Of a DNA stretch of 64,000 nt, positions 48,061 to 61,159 are shown piece by piece. The stretch's first letter is position 1, and every line of letters starts with the position of its first letter. The stretch is taken from assembly GCF_019703515.2 (NCBI RefSeq), contig NC_059373.1, forward strand, positions 20,236,281 to 20,300,280, read 5' to 3'. Source of the DNA: Myxocyprinus asiaticus. Taxonomy: Eukaryota; Chordata; Actinopteri; Cypriniformes; Catostomidae. The notes beneath the pieces were generated by a model that had not been told where the DNA came from, did no database searches, and worked only from the letters and a program-made list of their open reading frames with translations. A program made the position numbers and the translations under genes.

Positions 48061-48398
48061 ATCATGTTAAAGAAAGTTATTGAAAGTGTGAAAAAAAATT
48101 ACACTTTAAATGTTAAACTTACAGCCTTATGTTAAGTATTTTGATTATTTCCTAAAATTCTAGTAGAAATCTCTGTAAGTGGAGGGGACATGTTATAATG
48201 GAAGCTACACCCCTGAAACAGCATATTCGTTTCAAATCCTCTGAAAGGGCCCTTTGGTTAAACTGAAACAGCATTAAGACTTGTCTTTGTGACAGGTAAC
48301 CAAGGAAGAAGTCATAAAAAGTCACTGTACTGAGAGTCTACATCAGTCAAGTTGGTTACTATGCATGTTTTTAGCATCAACTAAATTACTTAACTCAC

Positions 48399-48534
48399 CG
48401 GCTGCAGGAGTCGTCAACTCTTCTTTGTAGTGCTCATCATGCCACTGCATGGTTAGGTAGTAACTGAGCATCACCTCCCACAAAGCCTTACAGAGGTCCG
48501 TCAAGCAGGGGATGTAGCTGTCTGGTGTAATGTG
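48399..48534 (-). CDS. vps50: vps50 internal exon 2 of 10
   Basis: The exon has 136 nt, starting in phase 0 and leaving one base (G) over at its donor (gtgagt). It reads [20 protein letters not shown], then [20 protein letters not shown] and a short TTPAA tail. The first part is conserved VPS50 sequence. The last dozen residues fall where vertebrate VPS50 proteins differ in length and sequence. The acceptor is cctccag. The following intron, 26.6 kb, is the largest in the window and holds most of the mobile elements. Confidence 0.96.
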
Positions 48535-48993
48535 CTGGAGGATGAGATAAAAGCAAAGAGCTGCTTCAGTCTTACTCTATCAGTTTTTACCAGCTCCTAT
48601 AGTTTCAGCATGAGAACTGCGTGTGTTAAGACTTAATTATTCCAACATATCAAAAGCTGTGTCTAAGCAAAGAAAAGTTTAAGCTGACGATGGGTTTCAG
48701 ACGTCTCACATATGTCAGTAAAATACAAGAGCAGTATATAAAAAAAATGTTAATGACAAGTGAATGCAGTTATTATAAATGGCATATGATTACATTTTTT
48801 ATAGAATTTCTTCCGAGCTTACTGCTGCATTTACGTGCAATGCGAGTCAGAGATGTTTAAGAAAATACTGCTGTGATTCTCACAATAAAAATGTCCTTTT
48901 ATTTAGGTGAGGACACTTATGAAACAATCGGCACATTCCATTAATATGGTACAAAATAGGGCCTAAAACCCTTAAAATATCAAATTAATAAAT
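48535..48993. other. vps50 intron, nothing recognised
   Basis: No element recognised before the hAT copy at 49002. Confidence 0.45.
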
Positions 48994-49001
48994 ATTCAAA
49001 G

Positions 49002-50076
49002 TAGGGCTGTGAATACTTAATCGCACATTTTTCTGTGATTAATCCTTATTAATCATGATTAAATTATGGTACATGATACATTAAAACAAACATTAAAAAA
49101 TCATCATAAATATATTTACTTTATACTTTGTCTCAAAGAACTTGCAAGAAATTGGTTAGTCATAATTTATTTTAATTATTTAAATATGTACATGTTAAAA
49201 TGTAAATTTTTTTTTTTTTTTTTTGAGTTAAACACATTTTTACATGTATTCATCTTTGATATATATGCCATACATGCTGTAATTATAATTTGGGCAAAAT
49301 CTTCTGCCGTTTTCCAGTGGATTTTTTAAATAATAGTATCAAATGGGCAGATTCAATTCATCAAACTATACTGGCAAGAGAAACTTGAGTGTAACATTGT
49401 CAATGCATCATTAGACACTATACATACAGTTATAAAACATATTGAATGCTGAAGTTTAAAATCTCTGGCTGCTGTTCATTCTTTACAAGTATACCTAGTT
49501 GCAGCTTGCTGAACGGCCACATCCTACTCAGTCTCTATCGCGCACACGCTGGGTCTCACGTGGGCGGTTTCGCTTTTTAAACTGGTTCAAATGACAGTCA
49601 GTTTACTGTCATTCTCCATACAGTTAATCCACTCGCATGTTTATTATGCCCGGGGAATGCGTTGCGTGAAATGAATAAGCATGCACTGCTCCACACAATC
49701 AGTTTCTTTGCAAGGATGTGCAGTTGAGTCAAGCATGTACCTCCTGAAAATGTATATATGCCAGTATTAGCCACAGAAAGTGGGGAAAAACATTGTTGAA
49801 GTGTCGCCCATTGTACAAAAGTGCCTGGGTTTGTTCCTGGCAGGCAGCAGATGCCCTGACCCTGCCACCACCCTAATCGGAGCCTAATCAGGCTGAGTAG
49901 CCTGCCAGGAACAACTCGGGACAGCCTTCTCCTATCTCGTGAAGTTTTAGGAGGTTAAAAAAACAAAAACAAAAAAAAAACAGATTCAGCATTAATTGCA
50001 TAAATTCTTTTTTTTTGCGTGTTAAATTAAAAATATTAAAATCACAGAAATTAATGCATTAAATTTACCAGCCCTA
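49002..50076. mobile_element. hAT-like element, non-autonomous
   Basis: Ends TAGGGCTGTGAATACTTAAT and, reversed, TAGGGCTGGTAAATTTAATG. The flanks attcaaag (48994-49001) and attcagac (50077-50084) agree in 6 of 8 bases. Subterminal TTAATCGC and GATTAAT words recur. There is no transposase. Confidence 0.75.
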
Positions 50077-50084
50077 ATTCAGAC

Positions 50085-51639
50085 TAAATATTAAATAAGC
50101 AGGAATTTTTTTACAGTTTAAAATCCAGATTTGGGTGATTTTCTAATTGTCTAAGTTAAAAAAAACTTCACAATTAAATATAATGTATAAAAATGGCATA
50201 ATGGTAACAGGATTGCAGGTTTAGCCTAAATTAAATCAACTCAATTGGGACCAAATGTTGGTTTTTAGGTTTGTGTAAAAATTGAGAAATGGAATGAGAA
50301 TATTTATTTGTCATTCCACCATGTAGTAGAAAGGGGCTGAAGGATGTAACTGGATTGAATGAACTGAAAATCTATTTTACAGATTAAGGCACTGTTGTAA
50401 AATGTCAATTTTTGGATATAATCCAGAAGGCCATGACCTCTAAGGTGGGACAGGCCAAAATTGTGTTTATTTAGGTTTAAGACTATCTACTTTTCTTATG
50501 TTAATCTAACATATCTAATAGTTCTCAATATAATAAACATGGTATTTGGGCATCTAATGAGTCATAATAAATAACTGGACACCAAAGTGTATTCTATTTG
50601 TGGAAAGTGGCAATTCCCAAAAAACATCCAATAGAGAGTTTAACAAATCTGAGAAACTCAGTAGAGCGTGACATTATGCCTACTCAGATATGTGTGTATC
50701 TTTAAATCAAGCTGAAGACATTTGAAAAACAGTAAATCTGACAATGAGGGAGCATGAATACACCAGAGATAATGATTGACCTGCTGTGGACCTTAATGAA
50801 TATTTACCAAGCGATCAATCCTTCAAAACCTCAGAGAATCTCAGGCATTCCTTGGAACACTATAATTAGAAATAATACCATAGAGACAACAAAACAAGCT
50901 TTTGTCAGGTCAGAGCCTGAGAGATGAGAGACTGTATTTCAAGTCAGAAGGTGGGCTGTGTACAAAGTAAAATACAGTTTGGATCAACTTTGACTTCGGT
51001 GACACCAGAGTTCTCAGAAGAGCTGACATACTCTCTTTGGTCAGAGCGATTTGTGGGCAGGGAACCCTGACATAAACTTTGCCATGTCTGAGACCACAAC
51101 ATCTCAGACTCATCCATACACATATTCATCAATACTGTCAGCAGTGAAATGCTAGACCTCTATCCTTGCCTTTTCTTCTAACCAAGCTTGGAAACTCTGC
51201 AAACTGCTGGAGCCCGGTAAATTATGATCGGCCTGAGGCTGTTTTGGAGAGAATAGGAATGGCAAATAGCAACATGTCCTCCAGCTGTGGAAAAGCTAAC
51301 TTTTTTGGTGCTCTAGGAATAATTTATGTATTATAGCTATCTCTTTTTCCTGCAGAATCACAGGGAAAGCAAGAGCAAGGATTATTTGCAAGTTAACAAA
51401 TTGCATCTGTAAATCAGGCTCAGCCACTGTAACCTTTTAGTTTCTGAACATTTATTGCCAGATATTTTCCTCATCAACTTTAGAGGCATTGGTAGGGATC
51501 TATGATTGAGGTCACTTTAAGACTTTTAGTATTTGAACATTTGTAGAGCAGATGGCACAGTAAGTACATGTTTCTGGTCTGTAAAAGAAAAAAAAAAGAA
51601 AGAAAAAAAACATGAGAATAACTATTTAAAGGTGCTGTT
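50085..51639. other. vps50 intron, nothing recognised
   Basis: No element or exon was recognised. Confidence 0.45.
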
Positions 51640-52085
51640 TACTTTGTTTGTTTGTTTTTTCAACAGATCATCGGAACACGAACGAAGATATTTTTATGTA
51701 TGTATGATGTTTTTTTGTCCATACAATAGAAGTCAATAGGGTCAAAAACATTCAAGCTCCAAAAAGGACATAAAGGCAGCAAAAAGGCAATCCACATGAC
51801 TCGAGTGGTTTCATCCATGTCTTCTGAAGTAATAAGATCACATAGGATGAAAAACAGACCAAAATATATTCCTTATATATACACAAATTTTTTTTATATC
51901 TGCAGTCTCCTTGGAGAGAGCTCATTCACACACTTCCTCACAGTTGACGCATGCATATGAGACCCCACTGACTTATATTGTATGGACAAAAACCCATTAT
52001 ACCTCCTTCAAAATTAGTTTGTGTTCCGCAGAAGAAAAAAAGTCAAATGAGTTTGAGAATAATAATTTTCTGGTGAACTACCCCT
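51640..52085. mobile_element. TTAA-target MITE, right part
   Basis: Ends TTTTCTGGTGAACTACCCCT before TTAA (52086-52089). It shares GTCCATACAATAGAAGTCAA with the relative at 8250-8290. The left boundary is uncertain. Confidence 0.65.
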
Positions 52086-52089
52086 TTAA

Positions 52090-53430
52090 AGCTTGACCCC
52101 CCTTTCACAAGGAACATTACAATTGCACAATCAATCTAAGTTTCAGTGACCAAAATAGTTAGATTTCAAACCAGAGTGTGCTAAATGTATGCTTGTGAAC
52201 AAGAGATAACCATATAAGTAGACTTCCTAAGCGCTTTCCATTAGGATCAGCATTGGATAGGACAATGACTAAACATAATTAGTTATTAGATAGGTTATTA
52301 CAGATTTACATACAGTATCACACATATATCACACAACAACTTTAGCATTTTGTTTTAAAGTCTTGAAGATTACAGCAGTCAGGGAAAATTTTCCTTTTCA
52401 AAAGTTATGCAAATTTAATTGTTCAAGTCCTACATCAATGATCTCTTTAACCAAAGCATTTCCCTCCCTTTTAAGATATGCTTGCTCAAGGATATCACTC
52501 AAAATCTCGCTCCCAGTGCTTGTTCAACCCATTGAAAATGTAAAACACACAATAAAATGAATAAAACACACAGACACTTTGTATTCACACGCTCAAACAC
52601 AATGCAACCTGATCCTGAGTGGCTGCAATAAATCTAATTAAGTCTGGGCTACACACAGAGAAAAGCTCTGGGCATCCAGAGGTGATTCATCACTTACGGT
52701 AATTCTGCAGTAACAGATAAACAAGCGCATATGAAACCATCCCACACAACTCATTACACTAGAGCATCTCCAACGAATGCAATGAACTGTGGCTGAAGTA
52801 TTATACAGAAGGAAAAGCGTAACAGTGCAGAAGCTGCCAAAATGTAATAGTCGGGCCGCAAGCAATTTTATCATGAGCCGTTTGTCTTATTTGAAGTTGA
52901 CTGATTATTTAAGGCAGCTATGTCGTTCTTTCAATAAAGTTGTACAGTTGCCAAAAATGAGTGATAAGTGATACTCAGGGGTACCAAGATGCTCAGCTGG
53001 GTTAGCAAAGATCTAATGGCTACCACACAGGAAGTATAGTATTCTCATTGATGTCTAATGACTCCTGTTGGTGAGCAGAGGGAGATGCCAGCCATCTCAT
53101 TCAACCAATCAATTCCCCATCTTCTCCAGATGACTTCCTGCTACAGGGCTGGAAATGAGGCATTGTTGCCTGGCTACAGAGAGCTGGTTGAGGAAATGGA
53201 TGATAAATGTCTTCCTGATCTCAAAAGAGTCATATTAGACAGACAGGGGAGCATTTATAGATGAGATTTTGATAAGAGCATATCAAGCCCTGTGAAGAAG
53301 ATAGGATTCAGGCAGGTGGACAGACATAGTAGCTGCGTCTGAACTCCCATACTGTCGTAGTATGCACTGAATCTGATGAAGAACTTCTCAACAGTAGATT
53401 GGGTTTGGAAGAATCTGAGAGCGAGTACAA
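52090..53430. other. vps50 intron, nothing recognised
   Basis: No element or exon was recognised. Confidence 0.45.
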
Positions 53431-53446
53431 GAATGTTGACAATTTC

Positions 53447-53895
53447 AGGGGGGCCTGAGTAGCTCAGCGAGTACTGAAGCTGACTACCACCCCTGGAGTC
53501 ACAAGTTCGATGTGACTCCGGCCAGGTCTCCTAAGCAACCAAATTGGCCCGGTTACTAGGGAGGGTAGAGTCACATGGGGTAACCTCCTTGTGGTCACTA
53601 TAATGTGGTTCTCGGTCTCAGTGGGGCATGTGGTGAGTTGTGCGTGGATGCTGTGGAGAATAGCGTGAAGCCTCCACACATGCTACATCTCCGCGGTAAC
53701 GCGCTCAACAAGCCACGTGATAAGATGCGCTGATTTACGGTCTCAGACGCGGAGGCAACTGAGATTCGTCCTCCGTCACCCTTAATTGAGGCGAATCACT
53801 ATGCCACCACGAAGACTTAGAGTGTATTGGGAATTGGGCATTCCAAATTGGGGAGAAAAAGGGAAGAAAATCACCCAAAAAAACAAACAAAAAAT
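53447..53895 (+). mobile_element. tRNA-derived SINE, copy 2, with 16-bp duplication
   Basis: GAATGTTGACAATTTC stands at both sides (53431-53446 and 53896-53911). The head GGGGGGCCTGAGTAGCTCAG has an A box, then AAGTTCGATGTGACTCC as a worn B box. The body runs to ATTGGGGAGAAAAAGGG and an A-rich tail. It is the longest of the three copies and best for defining the family. Confidence 0.93.
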
Positions 53896-53911
53896 GAATG
53901 TTGACAATTTC

Positions 53912-53938
53912 CATTTTTGGGTGAACTATCCCTTAAAA
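53912..53938. mobile_element. TTAA-target MITE right end, split by the SINE
   Basis: CATTTTTGGGTGAACTATCC with CTTAA directly behind the SINE duplication. The MITE was therefore there before the SINE. Its left part was not recognised. Confidence 0.65.
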
Positions 53939-53999
53939 TTTGAAGTGCTCTCCAGGATTAATATTGATTTGAAATTTTAACCTAGATTTCATTTCTATT

Positions 54000-54762
54000 C
54001 AATGCTCAATTTGTCCTTTCAATTTAGTTTCTTTTTATTTGTTTTCATTCTGAGACGGTCAGGTTTAGATTTTTTTTTTTTTTTTCAGCATATTTACTTC
54101 TATTATGGTTTTAGTATTTCAAGGCTAACAAAGTTAAAGGTGCACTCAGTAATTTTTTTCCCATTAAAAAAGTTTTACTAAAGAAATGGATTGTAATTCT
54201 GAAACATTACATTGTATAAAATCATGACCACTCACATGAGATGAGGACTCTAGTCATCTCAGTAACCTTATAAAAGTTGTTTTATTCTACATGGGGGAGG
54301 TTGTGCCCTCATGGGGGCTGCCATTTTACAATCACATGACCAGCTGAATACTACTCACTTAATCTCAGTAACCGTTTTGTTATTGGACACTTTTACTCTT
54401 GGATTAAATTAATCATGGCTGATTGTGAATAGTGAATTTCTACAATGGCATCTGTAACTGAAAACTGCTGATTTTGAATGATGCTGTATCCACACCACTA
54501 GGTGTCACTGTAAGCCCAAGATGACATGAACAAAAAGTTATCTGTTAACACATTAAGGGTGTACTTTAAAGCATCATTCAAAATATGTTTAACAGTATAT
54601 CAGGGAGTCTAGTGTAATTGCTATGGATTAGCACTGTTGTGTTTAATTGTAAATGTTTGCAAAAGTTTCACATTTTAAAATATATTGTCTATTAAACTAA
54701 AGTATTTTTTATACTCATTTAAACGGTTTGTTTTCCAATGATGTTTCTTATCAGGAAAGTAA
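54000..54762. other. vps50 intron, nothing recognised
   Basis: A T tract at 54069-54085 only. Confidence 0.45.
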
Positions 54763-54773
54763 ACATACAGACA

Positions 54774-55160
54774 AAAAAAATAGAAAGTATTTTTTTTTCT
54801 TCTCCCCTTTTTCTCCCCAATTTGGAATGCCCAATTCCCAATGCGCTCTAAGTCCTCGTGGTGGCGTAGTGAATCCGCGCATCTTATCACGTGGCTTGTT
54901 GAGCGCATTACCGTGGAGACATAGCGCGTATGGAGGCTTCACGCTATTATCCGCAGCATCCACGCACAACTCACCACCGAGAGCGAACCACATTATAGCG
55001 ACCACGAGGAGGTTACCCCATGTGACTCTACCCTCCCTAGCAACTGGGCCAATTTGGTTGCTTAGGAGACCTGGCTAGAGTCACTCAGCACGCCCTGGAT
55101 TAAAACTCGTGACTCCAGAGGTGGTAGTCAGCATCTTTACTCGCTGAGCTACCCAGGCCC
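54774..55160 (-). mobile_element. tRNA-derived SINE, copy 3, with 11-bp duplication
   Basis: ACATACAGACA at 54763-54773 and 55161-55171. The head at the right end reads GGCCTGGGTAGCTCAGCGAG on the minus strand. The body matches the copy 1 kb to the left in the opposite direction, so the two could pair. Confidence 0.93.
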
Positions 55161-55518
55161 ACATACAGACACATTTTGACTGGGGCCCATGATGACTCAC
55201 TGGAGACCACAAAAAAGTTCTTTAAAGTTCTCCTGCTCTTTCTCCCTGTCTCTGAGTGCTATTTTCTATTTGCTGTGATGGATGAACACCCATCTAAGTT
55301 TCCACCTTTATTCACCAGCACGCACTGCTGAGTACACCGCTGGGTAGCAAAGGTGGCCACCTTCCTAAATATAGGTGAATCAAATCCATTTTCAAATATG
55401 ATTGTAGTATTTTCCTTTAAAGTGCAAGAGAGGGGAAACTAAGTGCTGCTGCAGTCAGCAGGCTGCAAATGTATGAAGTCAGCAAATCTTTGCTGCGTCA
55501 TCCTTTGAAAAGCAACTT

Positions 55519-55582
55519 CAAGATAAATAGACAGATAGATAGACAGATGGAGAGATGGATAGACAGACAAACAGACAGACAT
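55519..55582. repeat. GATA/GACA microsatellite
   Basis: Interrupted AGATAGAC and ACAGACAG units. Confidence 0.85.
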
Positions 55583-55601
55583 CAATGTAAAGTATTTATA
55601 C

Positions 55602-57586
55602 TAGGGATGAACCGATGTATCGGCTGCTGATATTTATTGGCCAATTAAACCCTCGGCATATCGGTTATGAAAAAAACAATGGTTTATTTATAATTAATCA
55701 GTAGCACACTTTATAAAAACTCTGTGAATTCAAATGCGCAATCCAGAAATAATAATAGCCAAAAAATCAAGAAGGGTTGGCACTCCTAAGAACATGTAAT
55801 ATTTCATTTGTGTTCTTTCTCATTCTCACGCTAATGTGGAAAAACCGCCATAAACGGATGTGAAAGTTGTGAACGCGGCACTTTGAACCAGCAAACTTTG
55901 ACTTCTGATACATCGATATGTCAATTAAAGCTGCATGATTAATTACATTAAAACTGAAATCACAATATGGTCTTGAGAGATTACTAAATCTTAAAAGGCT
56001 GTTTCAAAATATAGTCCGCATTCAGCGCTTTAGTCAGTGCTGTGTGAGCAAGCAGCGCCCTCTAGCGGTGTAAGTGGCATTATCCTTTATACCAATATAT
56101 TGTTTCTTTGGTTAAAACTTTTTTATTTTTTTATGATGTGGTTGACATTTCCCTGGAATTGTCCAACATATGCATAGTATAAAATTTTAATGTTTTAACA
56201 TAAACAGTACATATGTGTAAAATGTGAGTTCTGTCTTTTTGAACTCCAAAAACAAAAGTGCAAAAATGTTTTAGAAGTACAAAATAAGCTTTTTTTCTTA
56301 TCATTCATCAATTTATCATATTTAGTTATTTTTTGTCTTTTTTTAAATATGTTTATCTTCTATTTATCTTTCTTTGTTGGCTCTCTTTAAAATTTTAGCC
56401 TGTCATGTTCAACAGATACAATGTTCAATAGAAATCATATGGTTAGAGCAGTAAAAAAGCTTTTGAACAGCTCTTTGTATATTTTTAAAGCATAATTCCC
56501 AAGTAAAATAGTGATCAGGTGCCTCATATAAACATTGCGTACGCACAAAAATATTGCGTACGCCAGTTCTCACGCTCACGATGGGATTTATAAAAAGTAA
56601 ACTTGACATGAAAATGTGCGCACCGCCACGCAAGCTCTACCCCTTGCGTACACACTCTTTCACTGCTGTGTGTGAACTGCCAACTCCAGCTGGACAAGTT
56701 ATGAACTAAACAGACTGATTATTAAACTTAATTTAATACACCATATTTTGAATACAAATTATGTAGTTAAGCACTTGAATCAGAAGTAATTGTTATGAAA
56801 CCCTGTTTGTAGTCTTATAAAAAACATCATGAAACGAACTTTTGCCATTCAGCTGTTTTTCGGATATAAAATATCAGTCGAAAATAAAACAGAAGGAAAG
56901 CTTGCACAATTAAAAAGCTTTAAGTAATCTGATAATAACAGACAATAGTTTAACAGTGCACAAATCATTTTAATCTTTGTTTTTTTCCAGTATTAAATAT
57001 TTAAATTCTCTATAAAAACACCCTTAAAATGATTTAACACATTTTCTGAGAAGTTAAATTGCAACTGTTAGATTAATGCCTCCAACAACAAAAATAATTT
57101 GTTAAGGTATATATTCTCTGAAAACAAGTTAATATCTTATTAAATAATGTTTCTCTATCATCTAACTTATGGTCACAGTTTGTATTATCTCCTATAGTTT
57201 CTCGTACCCGTTAAACACGGTAGTCACGTGTCTGGATGGCGATATGCATATGGTAATTGTATGCAGATGAGGTTATGCATAGTAAAAACAGGCTTTGTAC
57301 ACTCCATATATGGTTATTTTGGGGGGGAGATGGGTGGGTAACAAACCATGTGCATGTACGCACAATCTTCCCCTAGCTGGAATTTATAAAGGGAACTGTG
57401 CGCAGCTTCTGGTGTACGTATGGTTTTATAAAAAAACACACTTTTAGGTTTATAGGTTTATTTTTAGGTTTGAGTTTTATACATGAGGCCCCAGATGACA
57501 AAATAAGGTGAGTGGCAAAATATCTGCATTCGCCTATAGTTATTTTGTTAAAACCTGCCAAAAAATGTCATATCGGTTCATCCCTA
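55602..57586. mobile_element. hAT element with 7/8 target duplication
   Basis: Ends TAGGGATGAACCGATGTATC and, reversed, TAGGGATGAACCGATATGAC. The flanks atttatac (55594-55601) and attaatac (57587-57594) agree in 7 of 8. It contains the element at 56519-57492. No transposase was seen. Confidence 0.88.
56519..57492. mobile_element. element nested in the hAT copy
   Basis: Ends GTGCCTCATATAAACATTGC and, reversed from the right, GGGCCTCATGTATAAAACTC. GCGTACGC words recur near both ends (56537-56563, 57350-57420). Non-coding; superfamily not determined. Confidence 0.65.
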
Positions 57587-57594
57587 ATTAATAC

Positions 57595-60500
57595 AGTAAT
57601 GAATGTTAATTTTCCCACATGATTAACAAGAGAAAATAGGCTGGTACAGGAGCAGCATTCGGAAGAGCTTAGGACAGACAAAAACTCAGAGGCTCAGAAC
57701 AGATTCTTGAGAGCTGCTCAGACTGCCTGCAAACTCTTAAACTAAAAGTCAGATGTCAATGAGGCTCTCGCTACCCAAATGTTGATCTCGAACACCTTCC
57801 ATAGAAGAGAAACAATGCTAAGGTGTGTCAATGAGCTGTGCTGGCCCGATTCTTTATTTGGGAATAATGAAATGGGAGGCAATTTATATAAACGGCATGA
57901 CCTGAAATTCTGACATTGCAACTTGTGTAGCAACATTCAACCTGCTGTAGTCAATATCCACGTTTATTTGCACATATTTACTACTCAGGAGTCTGACAGC
58001 TCAGAGCTCGAAAGCTAGACAGCTCAAAGCATGCTATAAAACATCTATAAAAATGGCCTTGAACTATTAGGATGCACTAATCACATCCTGCCTAACACGG
58101 ATATCAGGGAACACAGAATGTAAGAGCAGAACGATGCTCTACAGCACTGAAATACATGAAGGTGTCAGGAAATAACCTTTTGTCAAGATGGCACAGTAGA
58201 GGTAAAGGTGAAGAGGGAACTAACGAGAGACACTTTGATCGAGATATTAGAGTCATAACACTACGTTGCCAATGCTGATGTGACTGGCACCCTCTTATAA
58301 AATGCTCCTGTTCAGTTCCAAGGTCAATATCCACTATGGCCCATCAAGTGGCCTCTAGAAAAATAGTGTAGGGGACTCATTCAGCCACACTGAGGGTAAA
58401 TAACATTGACGCTCAGCTATAATGTAACTGGAGGAGAAGCTTATGTACCACATTGAGCATGTGGATGAGTTTCGTCTTTGTCGGGAGGCTTCATCAAAAT
58501 CCCATTTGCGCATGTGAACGAGTAGGGCCTGTTGCGTTCGTCTACCACACTGGAAGTGTCACTCAACACTCAAAGTTGAGTACAGAGACTCTGCTGGAGA
58601 TCTCTGAAGGGATGGGATAATGACGCTTTCATGTAAAATTCATGCGGCGCTCTGCATTATGATGTGACCTTTGGAGCATTCCAGTTACGCAACATTTTAA
58701 TTCCCATGCCACGGTTCAAAGTTCAGAACTGAAGTGATTTTCATTAGCATACCTCTCCTTGTGTTTATTTTATGATGACTACACACTCAGGAGGCATAGA
58801 GTGAGACCTAGACAGTTCTAAGAAAAATTCATTTTCAATATTTGCCATGCTGTGAGATGAGAGGAAAGTTACATCTAGAAATATGTGACTTGGGGCAAAA
58901 ATCCAAATATAGGATTAATTTTCTTTCCCCTAGAAGGTTCGAAGGGCAGCATTTCCAAAATGAAAACGGAAATGAGCAATGCTGCTTTGGGAAAACAAAG
59001 ATGTCATTTTTAGCAACCTTTTGAAAGCAATCTCCATAGAAAGAAAAATCAAAAGATTTTATCAGCTGAGTCGACTCCAGTGACTAGCCAGCGTCCGCCT
59101 GTTGGATGCATAGCGCGTGTTGCTCCATTTTTTATTCCACAAGTAATTGCATTACACCACAATCTGTCAGTGCGGTCCATTCAAAGATAACATGTTGAAT
59201 CGAAACAAAAAAGTTCTGGAGGGGCAGTATAGGTGTCAAAGGAAGTCATCCAACCATGGCGGTGATCTGAACCCAATGATTTCAAATCGCATGTAAATGT
59301 GGTTACTTGCTTTGTCAGAATTTTGGAATAAGCTGTTTTTTGACAATTATCAGTGTATTGTTATGCATGTAAACCTGCCGAACTCATTATCTTATCCTGA
59401 GCATGCCAGTGACAAAAAGTGGCACAATGAAGTTTCCTTTCCAAATCACCCACATCCAGGTGGCATTAATGCCAAGCGCATTTATTTCTCTGCAAGCATC
59501 TGTTGATCATACCAGCTGAACTTGAGCATAATATGTTTGTTTTTTTACCTCAGCTCAGCAGCATGGGCGGCTCCAAGGCTGGGCTACCGGGGATTAAGCC
59601 ACGAATGTTTTCCGTAACGCCCCGAATGTTTTGATCATCTTTTTGTAGTGACGTCAGAAGTACCAGTGCTTAGGTATCAAGTTGATACGAAAACATATTA
59701 CATTTTATTATTTTAACATTACATTTTAAAGTTAGGGTAATATATATAAATTAATGATTCCTGTCTTTCTACAGTATTGATAACACCAAATACAGACTCA
59801 ATTCAGTGCCCAAGTGCTGTCTTATCGGCAGCTGCTTTCTAGCTCTCATGTGGCCTTTGTGTGCGCATGCAAGAAGAGAGCTTGAGGCACGCGATTGCAG
59901 CTGTGTGTCTTGGAAACTGTGTTGAGTTGGTCCATCCAGATGCAGTAAGTAGCAAATATTTAGATATATAATCCTGAAAACAAGGAGAAATATATACAGA
60001 TGTACACGAGGAATTTGCTAACTTTAAGTCAAGAGCCAGGGCATTTGCGTTTTGAGAAAAACTCTTTATTAAGACACAATGCAATAAACCTAGCAAACTT
60101 TAGCAGATCTAGCTATTATTTTTCATCTCTTGTACCTATTTAGCCTGTTTACAACCTGCTTTCTTGTACATTAACTTAAGCATCCGATGAATCGATGAAA
60201 ACGGTATACAGCCGAACAGAAAGTGTGTCAAACTACGGAAAGCCGAAAAGGACAAATTAGTGTTTCTTTTTTAATCGTGTTTTAAAATATATGTGTTAAA
60301 AGCATGTAATTTCTGATCTTCAAGTGAATCTAAGACTGAGACATAAGTTAGTGAGACTTTTTTAGTTTACTATATAAATGGCACCTCATAGATGTATTCA
60401 AATTTGTATTACAAAGTGTATTATATTCCGATAGTTCATCAAAGTATGGCCCCATATCCACAGAGGTCTGGGCTAAGGAGATCTGCTCAGCAGATAACAA

Positions 60501-60835
60501 CAATATCCCCTTCTGACACTCAAATATAGTAAGACCAGGTGTAGCAAAGACTACGCCAACTATTTGAGCTCCGTGCCAATAGTAGATCATAGAAAATCTC
60601 CACACAAACACGAGGCTTGGAATACAATGCACATATCAATTATAGCATTATAGAGATGTGGAGCCAGTACTATTCTTAAGATTAAGGTAGATGTGAAAAG
60701 GTAAATCAAACAGGATAAAATTTTTACAAAAAATGTTAGCCAAAACATGTTAATTGAACTAAAATAGCTGTAAAGATAACAAAAAATGATGTATGAAATA
60801 ATCATCATCAACAGTGCTCCATTTACTGGAAGATC
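57595..60835. other. vps50 intron, nothing recognised
   Basis: About 3.2 kb without a recognised exon or repeat. Short open frames here show no family features. Confidence 0.45.
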
Positions 60836-60839
60836 TTAA

Positions 60840-61159
60840 AGGAATATTCCAAGTTCAGTACAAGTTAAGATCAAATGACAGCTTTTGTGGCATAACGTTG
60901 ATTACCACAAAACTCTATTTTGTGAAAATTAACATTTAAACAACTTTACAGCTCAAATAATACATGAGTTTTAAAATAAGAATTAAAGTAAGTGCTTTTA
61001 TAAAATTATAAGCTTCACATTTCTGACTTTAAACCCTCCAAAAATTGTCCCCATTCACTTCTATTGCAAGTCTCACTGTAACCTCGATTTTGGCTTTTAT
61101 GATTTTGGCCACAAAAGCTGTCGATTGAGCTTAACTTGTATTGACCCCAGAATATTCCT
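60840..61159. mobile_element. TTAA-target MITE with long inverted ends, copy 2
   Basis: AGGAATATTCCAAGTTCAGT on the left, GACCCCAGAATATTCCT on the right, TTAA on both sides (60836-60839, 61160-61163). Same family as 15814-16444, internally shorter. Confidence 0.85.
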
